From positions 1 through 64,000 of the forward strand of contig CABUXJ010000011.1 in assembly GCA_902495455.1 (NCBI GenBank): a DNA stretch of 64,000 nucleotides. Reading direction: 5' to 3'. This stretch comes from an uncultured Prevotella sp. Its GTDB lineage: Bacteria; Bacteroidota; Bacteroidia; Bacteroidales; Bacteroidaceae. Below are positions 41,580 through 50,103 of this stretch, piece by piece. Position 1 is the stretch's first letter. Each line of letters opens with the position of its first letter. A program made the translations under genes and the position numbers. Under the pieces are notes generated by a model. It had not been told where the DNA came from. It ran no database searches and worked only from the letters and a program-made list of their open reading frames with translations.

Positions 41580-44500
41580 TTACTTCACTGCGACTTTCTT
41601 CACGCCGTCGGCCGTGCGGACGATATATAATCCGGGACAGGACATCGAGGTCACGCGGCGGCCGGCAACGTCGAAGACGACCACGGGGGCGGCACCGGCG
41701 TTTCGTGACGCCGTCACGGTCTCGATGGCAGAAACGCTCGACTTGTCACGCCAGAAGAAAATGTTGTCAAGCTGAATCTCGTCGCCCTGACCGCCACCAC
41801 TCATGAACCAGATCAGATTGCCGCGATAGGCCGTCTGTCCGCCGTTGTTGTTGGGGAAGAGATTGGTGTTGAGTGAACGGATGGCGCTGAAAGGAATGTC
41901 GAACGAATACCACTCGCCGTTGCGAAGATAGTTGCCCAGCACGGGGACACCGCCGGCGAAAGGACGCGAGCCAATGGTGAACTTGCCCTCGGCGAAGCCA
42001 ATCTGATGAGAGCAGTCGTCGGTGCCGCGCATGGCGAAATGGAGATGCCAGTTGCCTTCGTCGAGCACGGAAAGGTCGATGCCGTCGCCGTTGATGAAAC
42101 CAGCACCGGTCCAGCCGCCGTTGGTAATGAAGTCGAGCCAGCTCTCATCGCCGCCGAACGAGTCGGCAACGGAGCCTGACTGGGTTCCGGGCTGATAGGT
42201 GTTTCCGTCACCCCAGTTATTGAACTTGTTGGCGCCGACGCCGTCGCGGCAGTCGAGGATAATGCTCTCCTCACCGTCCTGCTTCATCTTCTCGGTCACG
42301 GAACCGTTGGTACTGAAGATGATGAAGTCCTTAGCAGCGAAATCGAAATAGGACTTGCCCTCGGCGTCGAGGCTCTTCACGCCGTAATCACCAAGCTCGC
42401 TGACCTCGGGAGCGTCACCTTTCTTATAGAAGAAGACGTTGTCGAGGGAGAAAGAGCTACCGTAGTAGAACGTCGGCATGGTGTAGAAGCAGAGCACGTA
42501 GTCGGTATAAGCTGTCAGACCGCCGGCCTGAGGGGCCTCGTTCCAGAGCGCGCCGTACTTGCGCAGCTCGGCCACGGGGATATCGAACGAATACCACTCA
42601 CCGTCACGGTTGAAGTCGGCGAAGATGGGTTTGTCGGAGTAGCTTCCGAAGACGAGGGCAGCATCCTCATCCTTGCTGCCCAAGCGGATCATCACCGGCA
42701 CATGGGCGACGGCGGCGTCAGAGCGCAGCGAGAGGTGGAGGACATAGCTGTCGTCAATCATGGAGAGGTCTTTGGGCGTAGGGTTGTTGCCCTGTCCGGC
42801 GATGGAAGCCCAGCCGGCACCGTTCCATCCGGGATTGCGGGCAGACGTATAGGCAGAGAATCCACCGTAGGGAACGCGGCCAAAAGAGTTGGGCACTTCG
42901 GTGACGGAGCTGACGGTCATGGTCTGCGGGTCGCCCCAGACGAAGAAGTTGTTGCGTCCGCCCTGCTCGCTGTTGTCGTGTTCGGGACGGATGAGCGACT
43001 CGCCCTCGGCGTAGGTACCGCCGGCGGTGAGCGCCTCCCACGTGTCACCGGACAGCACGAGCGGCACGATGTCTGTCACACCGTCGAACGAGAAGACGGG
43101 ACGGCCGTCGTCGTCGAGGCTCTTGTAGCCGTAGCGGCCGAGGTTGGCGTTGGTATCGGTATAGGCGGGAATCTCCTTTGACTTGCTCTTATAGAAGAAG
43201 ATATTGTCGAAGCAGACCTCAGCGTCGGTGATTCCACCGCTGCTGAAAGCGATGATGTTGTCGTCAAAAGCCGCAGGGTTGTCGCCGAGAAGGGGATTGG
43301 CAAACTGGCGCAGGGCACGGACGGGAATATCGAAAAAATACCACTCGCCGTCGCGCTTGAAATCGCCGATGGAGGCCAGCTTTCCGTCGCTATTGCCGAT
43401 GATGAACTGGGCGTTGCTGACTGTGATGGTGTGGGATGTGTGCATCAGCTGGTCGGTGGCACGCATGGCGAAGTGGAGCCAATAGCTGTCGTCAATCATG
43501 GAGAGGTCTTCGCCCTTGACATAGAATCCGAGGCCGGACCATCCCATCGCGCCCACGGTGAACTTGTTGTAACCTTCACCCCATCCGAAGGAGTTGGTCT
43601 CACCGTCGCGTGAAACGGCCACGTAGGTATTGTCCCATATATAAAGGTTGCGGTTGACATTGTTGACATTATAGTCAGTCACCGTTGCGCCAACCTCATA
43701 GAGATGGCCGCGCACGCCGTCGCTCGTGCTGATGAGCACGGCATCGGAAACGTCGCTGAAGTCGAACGTCGGATTGCCCTCGGCGTCAAGCGCTTTGGTG
43801 GCGAAACCGCTCAGCTCTGTCTTCGTGTCAGGCTCGGGTTCCGGTTCCGGCTCCTCGGGGATGTTGGTCTGGCGATCGCCGTTCTCGTCGACATAGAGGA
43901 ACTGGGCTGCCTCGTCGGTGTCAGACTGATAGACGCGAACCCAGTCAACATACATTCTGGCCTCGTCACCGGCATTGGGCAGAGCTGTTATGCCGGCGGG
44001 ATCGAGTATTCCGGGATACCATCCGCCCACGGCGAGGTTGAAGAGCAGGAAGAAAGGCTTCTGGAAATAGTGACCGGGAGCAAGCTCGGCGTCGGAATAT
44101 TCCACGGAAGTGGTGAAATAGCGGGCGCGACGCTTGGCTGCAGCCGTGAAAGCTTCGAGGTCATAGTACATGGAGAGATTGTTGTCATCCCACTCGACGG
44201 TGATGATATGGTATTCGTCGTTGGTGATGGGATTGGTCTCGGGTGCGAGATATTCGATTGGAATCTGCTGGTGCTTCTCGGCGCTGGCGTCAGGTCCGTA
44301 GTGGAGTGTACCGCCGAAATAGCGGTCCTGCGTTCCGTCCTTGATACCGTTAGCGTGGCCCAGCTCGACGATGTCAATCTCACCGCAGCGCGGCCATCCG
44401 TATTTGTTCATGTCGTTTCCCATCATCCAGTAGGCGGGCCAGAGACCGTCAGCCGTGCGGGGAAACTTGATCCGAGCCTGTATGATGCCGTGTTTGAAAG

Positions 44501-44843
44501 CGGCTTTGTTCAGCGAATTGATACGGCCGGAGGTGAAACTGCGGCCCATATAGCTTTCGCGGCGCGCCGTAAGGACGAGACAACGCTCGCCGCTCTTCGG
44601 GTCAGCGCCCATTGAGACATTCTCGCGGCGGTAGTACTGCAACTCCTGGTTGCCGCCGCCGTTGCCGTTCACCTCAATGTTCCATATATTCTCATTGAGC
44701 TGATCGGTGTTGAACTCGTCACCCCACACGAGAGTATAGCCCGAGGGAGCGACATCTACCGGTGTCACCTGTGCCGCTGCGGACATAGGCGCTATGGCTG
44801 CCGTAAGTAACGCGGAGGTGAAAAATTTTGTTGTCATATTCAT
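41580..44843 (-). CDS. GH16 laminarinase-type glucanase with three repeated modules and sorting tail
   Basis: 1087 residues; signal ~1-24. GH16 domain ~30-310 with LVWGDEFN, FPRTADGLWPAYWMMG and catalytic GEIDIVELG (E155, D157, E160). An acidic proline linker (EPEPEPEPD, ~330-340) leads to three homologous modules of about 200-240 residues (~345-575, ~580-840, ~845-1030). Each carries a G-E-WY-x-FDIP core (GEWYFFDIPVRAL; GEWYSFDIPVAEL; GEWYSFDIPFSAI) and ends in DNIFFYK or similar. The tail VFDVAGRRV...GLYIVRTADGVKKVAVK follows. The repeats resemble the single module of the next gene and are probably glycan-binding. EIDIVE without the beta-bulge methionine fits some laminarinases. Extracellular, surface-attached. 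Confidence 0.9.
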   Translation of the reverse strand: MNMTTKFFTSALLTAAIAPMSAAAQVTPVDVAPSGYTLVWGDEFNTDQLNENIWNIEVNGNGGGNQELQYYRRENVSMGADPKSGERCLVLTARRESYMGRSFTSGRINSLNKAAFKHGIIQARIKFPRTADGLWPAYWMMGNDMNKYGWPRCGEIDIVELGHANGIKDGTQDRYFGGTLHYGPDASAEKHQQIPIEYLAPETNPITNDEYHIITVEWDDNNLSMYYDLEAFTAAAKRRARYFTTSVEYSDAELAPGHYFQKPFFLLFNLAVGGWYPGILDPAGITALPNAGDEARMYVDWVRVYQSDTDEAAQFLYVDENGDRQTNIPEEPEPEPEPDTKTELSGFATKALDAEGNPTFDFSDVSDAVLISTSDGVRGHLYEVGATVTDYNVNNVNRNLYIWDNTYVAVSRDGETNSFGWGEGYNKFTVGAMGWSGLGFYVKGEDLSMIDDSYWLHFAMRATDQLMHTSHTITVSNAQFIIGNSDGKLASIGDFKRDGEWYFFDIPVRALRQFANPLLGDNPAAFDDNIIAFSSGGITDAEVCFDNIFFYKSKSKEIPAYTDTNANLGRYGYKSLDDDGRPVFSFDGVTDIVPLVLSGDTWEALTAGGTYAEGESLIRPEHDNSEQGGRNNFFVWGDPQTMTVSSVTEVPNSFGRVPYGGFSAYTSARNPGWNGAGWASIAGQGNNPTPKDLSMIDDSYVLHLSLRSDAAVAHVPVMIRLGSKDEDAALVFGSYSDKPIFADFNRDGEWYSFDIPVAELRKYGALWNEAPQAGGLTAYTDYVLCFYTMPTFYYGSSFSLDNVFFYKKGDAPEVSELGDYGVKSLDAEGKSYFDFAAKDFIIFSTNGSVTEKMKQDGEESIILDCRDGVGANKFNNWGDGNTYQPGTQSGSVADSFGGDESWLDFITNGGWTGAGFINGDGIDLSVLDEGNWHLHFAMRGTDDCSHQIGFAEGKFTIGSRPFAGGVPVLGNYLRNGEWYSFDIPFSAIRSLNTNLFPNNNGGQTAYRGNLIWFMSGGGQGDEIQLDNIFFWRDKSSVSAIETVTASRNAGAAPVVVFDVAGRRVTSMSCPGLYIVRTADGVKKVAVK

Positions 44844-44915
44844 AGATTGTTCTTTTGTTCAGGTCGCATATATAATAATGTGTAAATCCATTAAGGTAAC
44901 GAAAGGTTCTGGATG

Positions 44916-44943
44916 AGGAACCGGAAAAATCGTTCCGGTTCCT
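44916..44943 (-). terminator. short hairpin between the module protein and GH16
   Basis: Arms aggaaccgga / tccggttcct with an 8-base loop. No T run, so it may be an attenuator or mRNA-stability element inside the operon. Next to it (44948-44967) is an actaactactaactaac word also seen in the candidate ncRNA at 25198. Confidence 0.45.
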
Positions 44944-44976
44944 TTCCCAACTAACTACTAACTAACCACAAAACTG

Positions 44977-45933
44977 TTACTTTACAGTAACTTTCTTCAT
45001 ACCCTGGGCCGTCTTGACCACATAAATGCCGGGACGGTTCATAACGGTGCGGCGTCCGGACAGGTCATATACAGCCTCTATATCATCACTATTACTACTA
45101 ACTTTCATTTCGCTGATTCCGTCAGATGTCGGAACATAGAAGAACACATGGTCGATGGACAGTGCCGAGCCGAGCTTGGTAATCTCGTAGGTATAGACGC
45201 TCTCACCGGGTGCCGGACCTGTCTTCTTTGCCGTTGAGCAGACGGGTTTGTTGAACGAAAAGGCGAAGACGCCGTCGGTGATGGCCTGTGAAAAATCGTA
45301 GGTGAAACCGAAGTCACCGTTTTCGTCAACGAGTGCGCTCACGGGGATGTCGAGATAATACCACTTTCCGTCGTTGCCTCCGGCTATCTTTCCTACGCCG
45401 ACATATTCTCCGTCTTCAGCAGCATAGTCGATGTTGACCTCAATCTGGAAACCGTTTGTCTTGATGGTCTTCTGTGAGCCGATGGCAAACTTATACTGCG
45501 AAGGAGCGGAACCGAAGTCGCGCAGACCGATGTGGATGTGGTGGGCGTCGGTGACCTGAGAGAGGTCGTAAGACTTTGCCTTGGGAATGAACACACCTGT
45601 ACCCCACTCATAAAGCGGCGTGGCGTTGATGTAGTCGTCCGTTCCGAACGAATTCTTTCCGCCCTCCTCCGGTACATTATATAATGTGAGGTCCTTCTTG
45701 TCCCAGTCCGTCACCCAATATTCGAGCAGGTTGTTCGTCTGGGTGGGATCCAAGTTGTTGTTGGAGATGAGCGTGGTTCCCATCGCGGAGATAATGTTCT
45801 CCGGAGCGTAAAGAACCACATAGTCCTTACCTGTAGTTACATCAAAACCTCCAGCAGGAGCTTCATTGATATACTGTGCGAATGTCGCGGTTGTGAGCAG
45901 CGTCATAGCTGCGGTGAGTAACGATTTATTCAT
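44977..45933 (-). CDS. stand-alone GH16-associated module protein with sorting tail
   Basis: 318 residues from ATG 45933 (an upstream in-frame ATG at 45960 would place charged residues before the signal MNKSLLTAAMTLLTTATFAQ). It consists of one module of the kind repeated in the GH16 protein (GKWYYLDIPVSALVD; LSIDHVFFYVP) plus a sorting tail VYDLSGRRTVMNRPGIYVVKTAQGMKKVTVK. No enzyme motif. It is the first gene of the minus-strand glucan operon and lies next to the divergent regulator gene, so its promoter is the likely point of control. Probably a surface beta-glucan-binding protein. Confidence 0.8.
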   Translation of the reverse strand: MNKSLLTAAMTLLTTATFAQYINEAPAGGFDVTTGKDYVVLYAPENIISAMGTTLISNNNLDPTQTNNLLEYWVTDWDKKDLTLYNVPEEGGKNSFGTDDYINATPLYEWGTGVFIPKAKSYDLSQVTDAHHIHIGLRDFGSAPSQYKFAIGSQKTIKTNGFQIEVNIDYAAEDGEYVGVGKIAGGNDGKWYYLDIPVSALVDENGDFGFTYDFSQAITDGVFAFSFNKPVCSTAKKTGPAPGESVYTYEITKLGSALSIDHVFFYVPTSDGISEMKVSSNSDDIEAVYDLSGRRTVMNRPGIYVVKTAQGMKKVTVK

Positions 45934-45980
45934 TTTATTTGATTTTAAGTTTTTAGTCAATAGATTGATGTTCTCGGCTG

Positions 45981-45988
45981 CAAATTTA
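45981..45988 (-). promoter_or_regulatory. -7 box TAAATTTG of the beta-glucan operon
   Basis: Minus-strand TAAATTTG about 47 bases before ATG 45933, with CTTG 20 bases further upstream (46009-46012). Confidence 0.55.
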
Positions 45989-46152
45989 TACTTTCAAGAG
46001 TTACAAATCAAGAAAATCACTACGCAAAAAACTCACTTTTCTATTTTTCTTACCTCACTTTCATTACGTCAATTCTCAGCTAATCCACTGTTTTATAGTT
46101 TAATATATCATAAAAATAGCCTCACTTAACTGCGAGTTCCACCTTTTATGAC

Positions 46153-46160
46153 TACATTTG
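46153..46160 (+). promoter_or_regulatory. -7 box TACATTTG of the regulator gene, leaderless
   Basis: Ends 5 bases before ATG 46166, so the mRNA should start at or next to the start codon. The in-frame ATG at 46148 lies in front of the box. Confidence 0.55.
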
Positions 46161-46165
46161 CATCA

Positions 46166-49060
46166 ATGAATAACAAAACGCTTATAATTATCTTTTCATT
46201 CCTCCTGGCCGCCGTCACTTCATTGACAGCCCAGCTTCCTGTCTTGAGAAATTTTTCTCCGGCAGACTACAACTGTGGGACGCAGAACTGGTGTATATCC
46301 CAGACAGCCGACGGCCGTATGTTTTTTGCCAACAACACGGGCCTTCTTTGCTTCGACGGTTACCGATGGACACAAATGCCAATACCCAACCACACTTACA
46401 TAAGGGTCGTATTCTACGACAACAAACGTGGCGTCATCTATGCCGGAGCAACCAACGAGTTCGGATATTACAGCCACGACAAGGTCTCAAACCGCCTGAA
46501 GTTCCACTCACTGGCTGCCAGTCTGCCGGAACGGGAACGAAACTTCGGTGAGATATGGGCCATCCACGACATGAACGGCGCCATCATCTTTCAGGGCAAG
46601 AACAATTTCTTCATCTGCCGGAATGACGGCCACACCGTCAATATCAAACAGAACGTGCGCATCGAGAGTTCGGCTGTCATCGACGGAAGGCTCATCTTCG
46701 CGAACAAAGAGGGAATTCACGAAGTCATAGGCAGACGTACCATCACACTCCCGGGAACAGAACTCATGCGCGGACGCACCGTCAGGGCCATCATGCAGGA
46801 CGGCCAGCAGATGCTTTTAGCCACAGCAGATGACGGCATCTTCACATACGACGGAAGTACGACACGCCCCTACCTCATGGACATCACGCCCATTCTGTGC
46901 GAAGGGCAGATATTCTGTGCGGCGATAAGCGCCGACTACATGGCGTTCGGAACCGTCAGCAGCGGCCTCATCCTAAAGAACAGACACACGGGAGCCGTCA
47001 CTTATGCCAATGTTTACACCGGACTGCAGAACAACACTGTGCTCTCGGTGGCCTTCGACCGGCAGAACAACGTATGGCTCGGACTGGACAACGGCATTTC
47101 CTACGTCATTGCAGACGCCCCCTACCGCGACTTGCTCGGATCGCGAAACAGCGTAGGAACGGGCTATGCCTCGGCCGTATACAAAGGAAGACTGTACATC
47201 GGAACAAACCAGGGACTATTCTCGCTACCCATGCCGCTGAGCAGCGAGCCGCATCCTCGCCGCCCACAACCCGTGACAGGCGTGGCCGGACAGATCTGGA
47301 ACCTCCGCGTCATCGGCAACAGGCTTTTCTGTGCAGCCGATGGCGGAGCCTATGTAGTGGACGGCGGGCGATGTGAACGCATCGGGAAGCAAGAAGGTAC
47401 GTGGAACTTCTGCCCGCTAAACTGCCATCCGGGATACATCATGACAGCCGACTATAAGGGGTTCTGCATCCTCCGCGATGACGGCAAGAGCCTGCGTCTG
47501 TACAGCCGGCTCAACGCTATCAGCGACATTCAGAGCGGTTCGCTCATGGAAAGCGAAGACGGAACGATATGGATCAGTCACTGGCAGAAAGGTGTCTACC
47601 GCGTACGGCTGAACGCCACGCTCACAGGCGCCACCATAATAGAACGGTACGGCAAGGGCCACGGGCTGTTGATGGACGACAACAACGTACTGTGCCGCAT
47701 GCCCGACGGACTACGTATCTCCTCCGTGGACGGATTCTACCGATATGACGCGGCACAGAGGAAACTGGTCTACGACAAACCGACAAGCATGATATTCAAC
47801 AACTACGGCACGCCGCTGAAGATTTTTCAGACGCCGGACGGCAAGATAATGGCTATGAAAGCCCACTTCGCCGCCGTAGCCAAACGCGGACGGGACGGGC
47901 ATTATACCGTAGACAGCATTTCGCTGCGCGGCATAACAGACAGGCTTCAGCTCGGTCTCGGCGATGTCAGCCAGCTGGATTCAGCCCACACCATCGTCAA
48001 CCACGACAACGGATTCTACATCATCGGAAGCAAGCCGAAAGCACCGACCGAAGACAATCGGCTCATCATACGGCGCATAACGTCAACCACCAAGACGGAC
48101 AGCATTGTCTATCAGGCCGCACCTGCTGCCGAAAATCCCAATGTCAGGCTGCCCCATATTCTCAATTCGATAAAAATTGAGTTCGCTCTACCGGAATATA
48201 CGGGCATGAACAGCGTGGAATACCGCTGTTTGCTCGAAGGATATGACAAGGAGTGGAGTCGTCCGATGAATTCACCATATAAGGAATACACACAGCTTCC
48301 ACACGGGAAATACACATTCCGCGTGCGGGCACTCAATCGTATCAGCGGACGGACACAGGAGACGGAGGCCGTCATAGAGGTTCTCCCTGCATGGTATGAG
48401 ACGTGGATAGCATACATTATATATATAGTGGCAGCCGGACTGGCTTGCCGATATATACTGAAAATAATCAAACGGCACACAGAACAAGAGCTCGTGCGCG
48501 TCAAAGCGGAACAGGAACGTCAGATGCGCGAGCAGGAAATCAAGCTGCAGGTGGAACGGGAGAAACGCAAGCATCAGCTCGCCGAAATGCGCAATGAGCA
48601 GCTGGACACGGAACTGAAACACAAGCAAAGCCAGCTGTCGGACTCGACGATGAACCTCATGCGCAAGAACGACATGCTCCAACAGATAGACGGGGAGATG
48701 GCGGAGCTCTCGGAAAGCATGAGGCGCGGCGACCCTAAGGTGCGCCTGACACGCCAGATTCAGGACATACGCAAGAGCATACAAACGAACATGAACGACG
48801 ATGACAACTGGGAGAAGTTTGAGGAGAACTTCAACATGGTATACGACGACTTCATGAAGACGCTGACAGCACGCTTCCCCGACCTGAAGACAAACGACCG
48901 CAAGCTCTGCGCATATCTCAAGATGGGACTGAGCAGCAAGGAGATGGCGTCACTGCTCAACACGCCCGTGCGAAGCATCGAGACGGCACGCTACCGTCTG
49001 AGAAAGAAACTCAACCTCGACGGCGGCGAGAATCTGACAGAATTCATACGGAACATATAA
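46166..49060 (+). CDS. membrane-spanning sensor/LuxR-type transcriptional regulator
   Basis: 964 residues; signal MNNKTLIIIFSFLLAAVTSLTA. The large periplasmic part (~25-650) is beta-propeller-like with degenerate repeats (NNVWLGLDNGISYV). A triple-tyrosine (Y_Y_Y) domain at ~671-738 (YRCLLEGYDKEW; YTFRVRALN) precedes one membrane helix (~745-768). The cytoplasmic part is a long charged coiled coil (~775-880) and a LuxR/GerE-type helix-turn-helix (~905-960; MGLSSKEMASLLNTPVRSIE). There is no histidine kinase or receiver, so it should sense a ligand outside and act directly on DNA. Divergent by 232 bases from the beta-glucan operon, it is the obvious candidate regulator of that locus. Confidence 0.85.
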   Translation: MNNKTLIIIFSFLLAAVTSLTAQLPVLRNFSPADYNCGTQNWCISQTADGRMFFANNTGLLCFDGYRWTQMPIPNHTYIRVVFYDNKRGVIYAGATNEFGYYSHDKVSNRLKFHSLAASLPERERNFGEIWAIHDMNGAIIFQGKNNFFICRNDGHTVNIKQNVRIESSAVIDGRLIFANKEGIHEVIGRRTITLPGTELMRGRTVRAIMQDGQQMLLATADDGIFTYDGSTTRPYLMDITPILCEGQIFCAAISADYMAFGTVSSGLILKNRHTGAVTYANVYTGLQNNTVLSVAFDRQNNVWLGLDNGISYVIADAPYRDLLGSRNSVGTGYASAVYKGRLYIGTNQGLFSLPMPLSSEPHPRRPQPVTGVAGQIWNLRVIGNRLFCAADGGAYVVDGGRCERIGKQEGTWNFCPLNCHPGYIMTADYKGFCILRDDGKSLRLYSRLNAISDIQSGSLMESEDGTIWISHWQKGVYRVRLNATLTGATIIERYGKGHGLLMDDNNVLCRMPDGLRISSVDGFYRYDAAQRKLVYDKPTSMIFNNYGTPLKIFQTPDGKIMAMKAHFAAVAKRGRDGHYTVDSISLRGITDRLQLGLGDVSQLDSAHTIVNHDNGFYIIGSKPKAPTEDNRLIIRRITSTTKTDSIVYQAAPAAENPNVRLPHILNSIKIEFALPEYTGMNSVEYRCLLEGYDKEWSRPMNSPYKEYTQLPHGKYTFRVRALNRISGRTQETEAVIEVLPAWYETWIAYIIYIVAAGLACRYILKIIKRHTEQELVRVKAEQERQMREQEIKLQVEREKRKHQLAEMRNEQLDTELKHKQSQLSDSTMNLMRKNDMLQQIDGEMAELSESMRRGDPKVRLTRQIQDIRKSIQTNMNDDDNWEKFEENFNMVYDDFMKTLTARFPDLKTNDRKLCAYLKMGLSSKEMASLLNTPVRSIETARYRLRKKLNLDGGENLTEFIRNI

Positions 49061-49075
49061 TCAGCATAATATTTG

Positions 49076-49175
49076 TATGGCTCATCACTCCAAATGTCGT
49101 ATGAGCCATAAAAAAATCTCAATCATAAACCAAGAGAGTGACAAAGACTCTCATAATTTATAATTGAGATTTTTT
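49076..49175. terminator. two adjacent hairpins between convergent genes
   Basis: Hairpin 1: tatggctcat / atgagccata (49076-49085, 49101-49110), whose loop is the 23-base motif also seen at 143 and 37313. Hairpin 2: aaaaaatctcaat / attgagatttttt (49111-49123, 49163-49175), with A and T runs on either side, so it can terminate both the regulator and hsp20 transcripts. Confidence 0.75.
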
Positions 49176-49207
49176 AATTATCCAGTCGGAACTTGCCGAC
49201 AAGCAAA

Positions 49208-49633
49208 CTATCCGACGGTTATCTGACGGGCCACTTTGACCTTTGTCTCCACCACCTTAGGCAGTTCGACGGTCAGCACCCCGTTTTCGACACGTGCGGC
49301 AATCTGGTCCTTGTCTACGTCGTCCGGAAGAATGAGCGTCTGCTCAAACTTAGAATATGCGAACTCACGGCGCAAGTAGCGCATATTGCTGTTTTCCTCC
49401 TTCTTCTCCTGCTTGTTCTCCATCTTTATGATGAGGTTGCCCTCGTCATTGATATGTACGCAGAAGTCCTCCTTTGCCATTCCCGGAGCGGCCAGCTCCA
49501 CGATGTAGCCCTTATCCGATTCCTTGACGTTGATGGCCGGTGCCGTAGCACTTGTCTTCGGCATGAAGTCCGTTGCAAAAATGTCGTTGAATACGTCCGG
49601 TAACCAAGCTGAATTTCTTCTTAACTGTGTCAT
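49208..49633 (-). CDS. Hsp20/alpha-crystallin small heat-shock protein
   Basis: 141 residues, cytoplasmic ATP-independent holdase. The alpha-crystallin domain spans ~33-135: YIVELAAPGMAKEDFCVHIN, FEQTLILPDDVDKDQIAARV, and the closing A-x-x-x-n-GVL motif in ENGVLTVELPK. The N-terminus RRNSAWLPDVFNDIFATDF is typical of Bacteroidota Hsp20. The start ATG 49633 is preceded at the right distance by a perfect AGGAGG (49644-49649 on the minus strand), which is rare in this phylum. A strong terminator follows at 49111-49175. Probably stress-induced. Confidence 0.93.
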   Translation of the reverse strand: MTQLRRNSAWLPDVFNDIFATDFMPKTSATAPAINVKESDKGYIVELAAPGMAKEDFCVHINDEGNLIIKMENKQEKKEENSNMRYLRREFAYSKFEQTLILPDDVDKDQIAARVENGVLTVELPKVVETKVKVARQITVG

Positions 49634-49643
49634 AATCTTGTCC

Positions 49644-49649
49644 TCCTAT
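49644..49649 (-). promoter_or_regulatory. unusually strong Shine-Dalgarno AGGAGG for hsp20
   Basis: Reads AGGAGG on the minus strand, ending 10 bases before the ATG at 49633. Most genes in the window have no such site. Confidence 0.7.
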
Positions 49650-49871
49650 TTTTACAATTGTTATTGTTTTATTTCTTTTTGATTGCCTTGCGAAAGGCTT
49701 TCGCTTATCTTAATGCAACAAGCGTACCAACGGCATCTTAACTGTCATTTTGTCTGTTTTGTGCGTCATTATGTCAGACACGAACCGTTCATATTATATA
49801 TTAAGATATCTTTGATGAAACCATCCGAGCGTGAACAGACTTCAATCCGAATCATTCCGGAAAGTAAAATA

Positions 49872-49954
49872 ACTTATTTTACTCACCAATATAACTTATA
49901 TTACCAACCAGTATAAGTTATTTTACTTTGCAATATAACTTATTTTACTTCACC
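49872..49954. repeat. 22-base tandem repeat, copy 2
   Basis: Units acttattttactcaccaata(ta) at 49872, 49894, 49916 and a partial at 49938. Unit length and sequence match the array at 37335 (tt-attttac-x-accaatata core). Confidence 0.75.
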
Positions 49955-50045
49955 AAACAAACGAGACTGAAGTATAATAAACATGCGCCACTCCGGCTTT
50001 CATAATGCCGGCGACATATTGTTCCTGAAAAAAACATCAGAGAAT

Positions 50046-50078
50046 GTTTGCCGGATGAAGAATAATATGCTAATTTTG
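50046..50078 (+). promoter_or_regulatory. promoter TTTG-N21-TAATTTTG of ilvA
   Basis: TTTG 50046-50049, 21 bases, TAATTTTG 50071-50078; leader about 20 bases to ATG 50104. Confidence 0.7.
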
Positions 50079-50103
50079 TGACAACAAAAAAAAACTTAAA
50101 GAA

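Larger units (their letters stand above)
49650..50103. other. intergenic region with 22-base tandem array and ilvA promoter
   Basis: AT-rich. Holds the tandem array at 49872-49954 and the ilvA promoter at 50046-50078. No gene recognised. Confidence 0.5.

Noticed and set aside
37335..49954. CRISPR array
   Set aside because: The 22-base repeats are directly tandem without spacers, and no cas genes are present.
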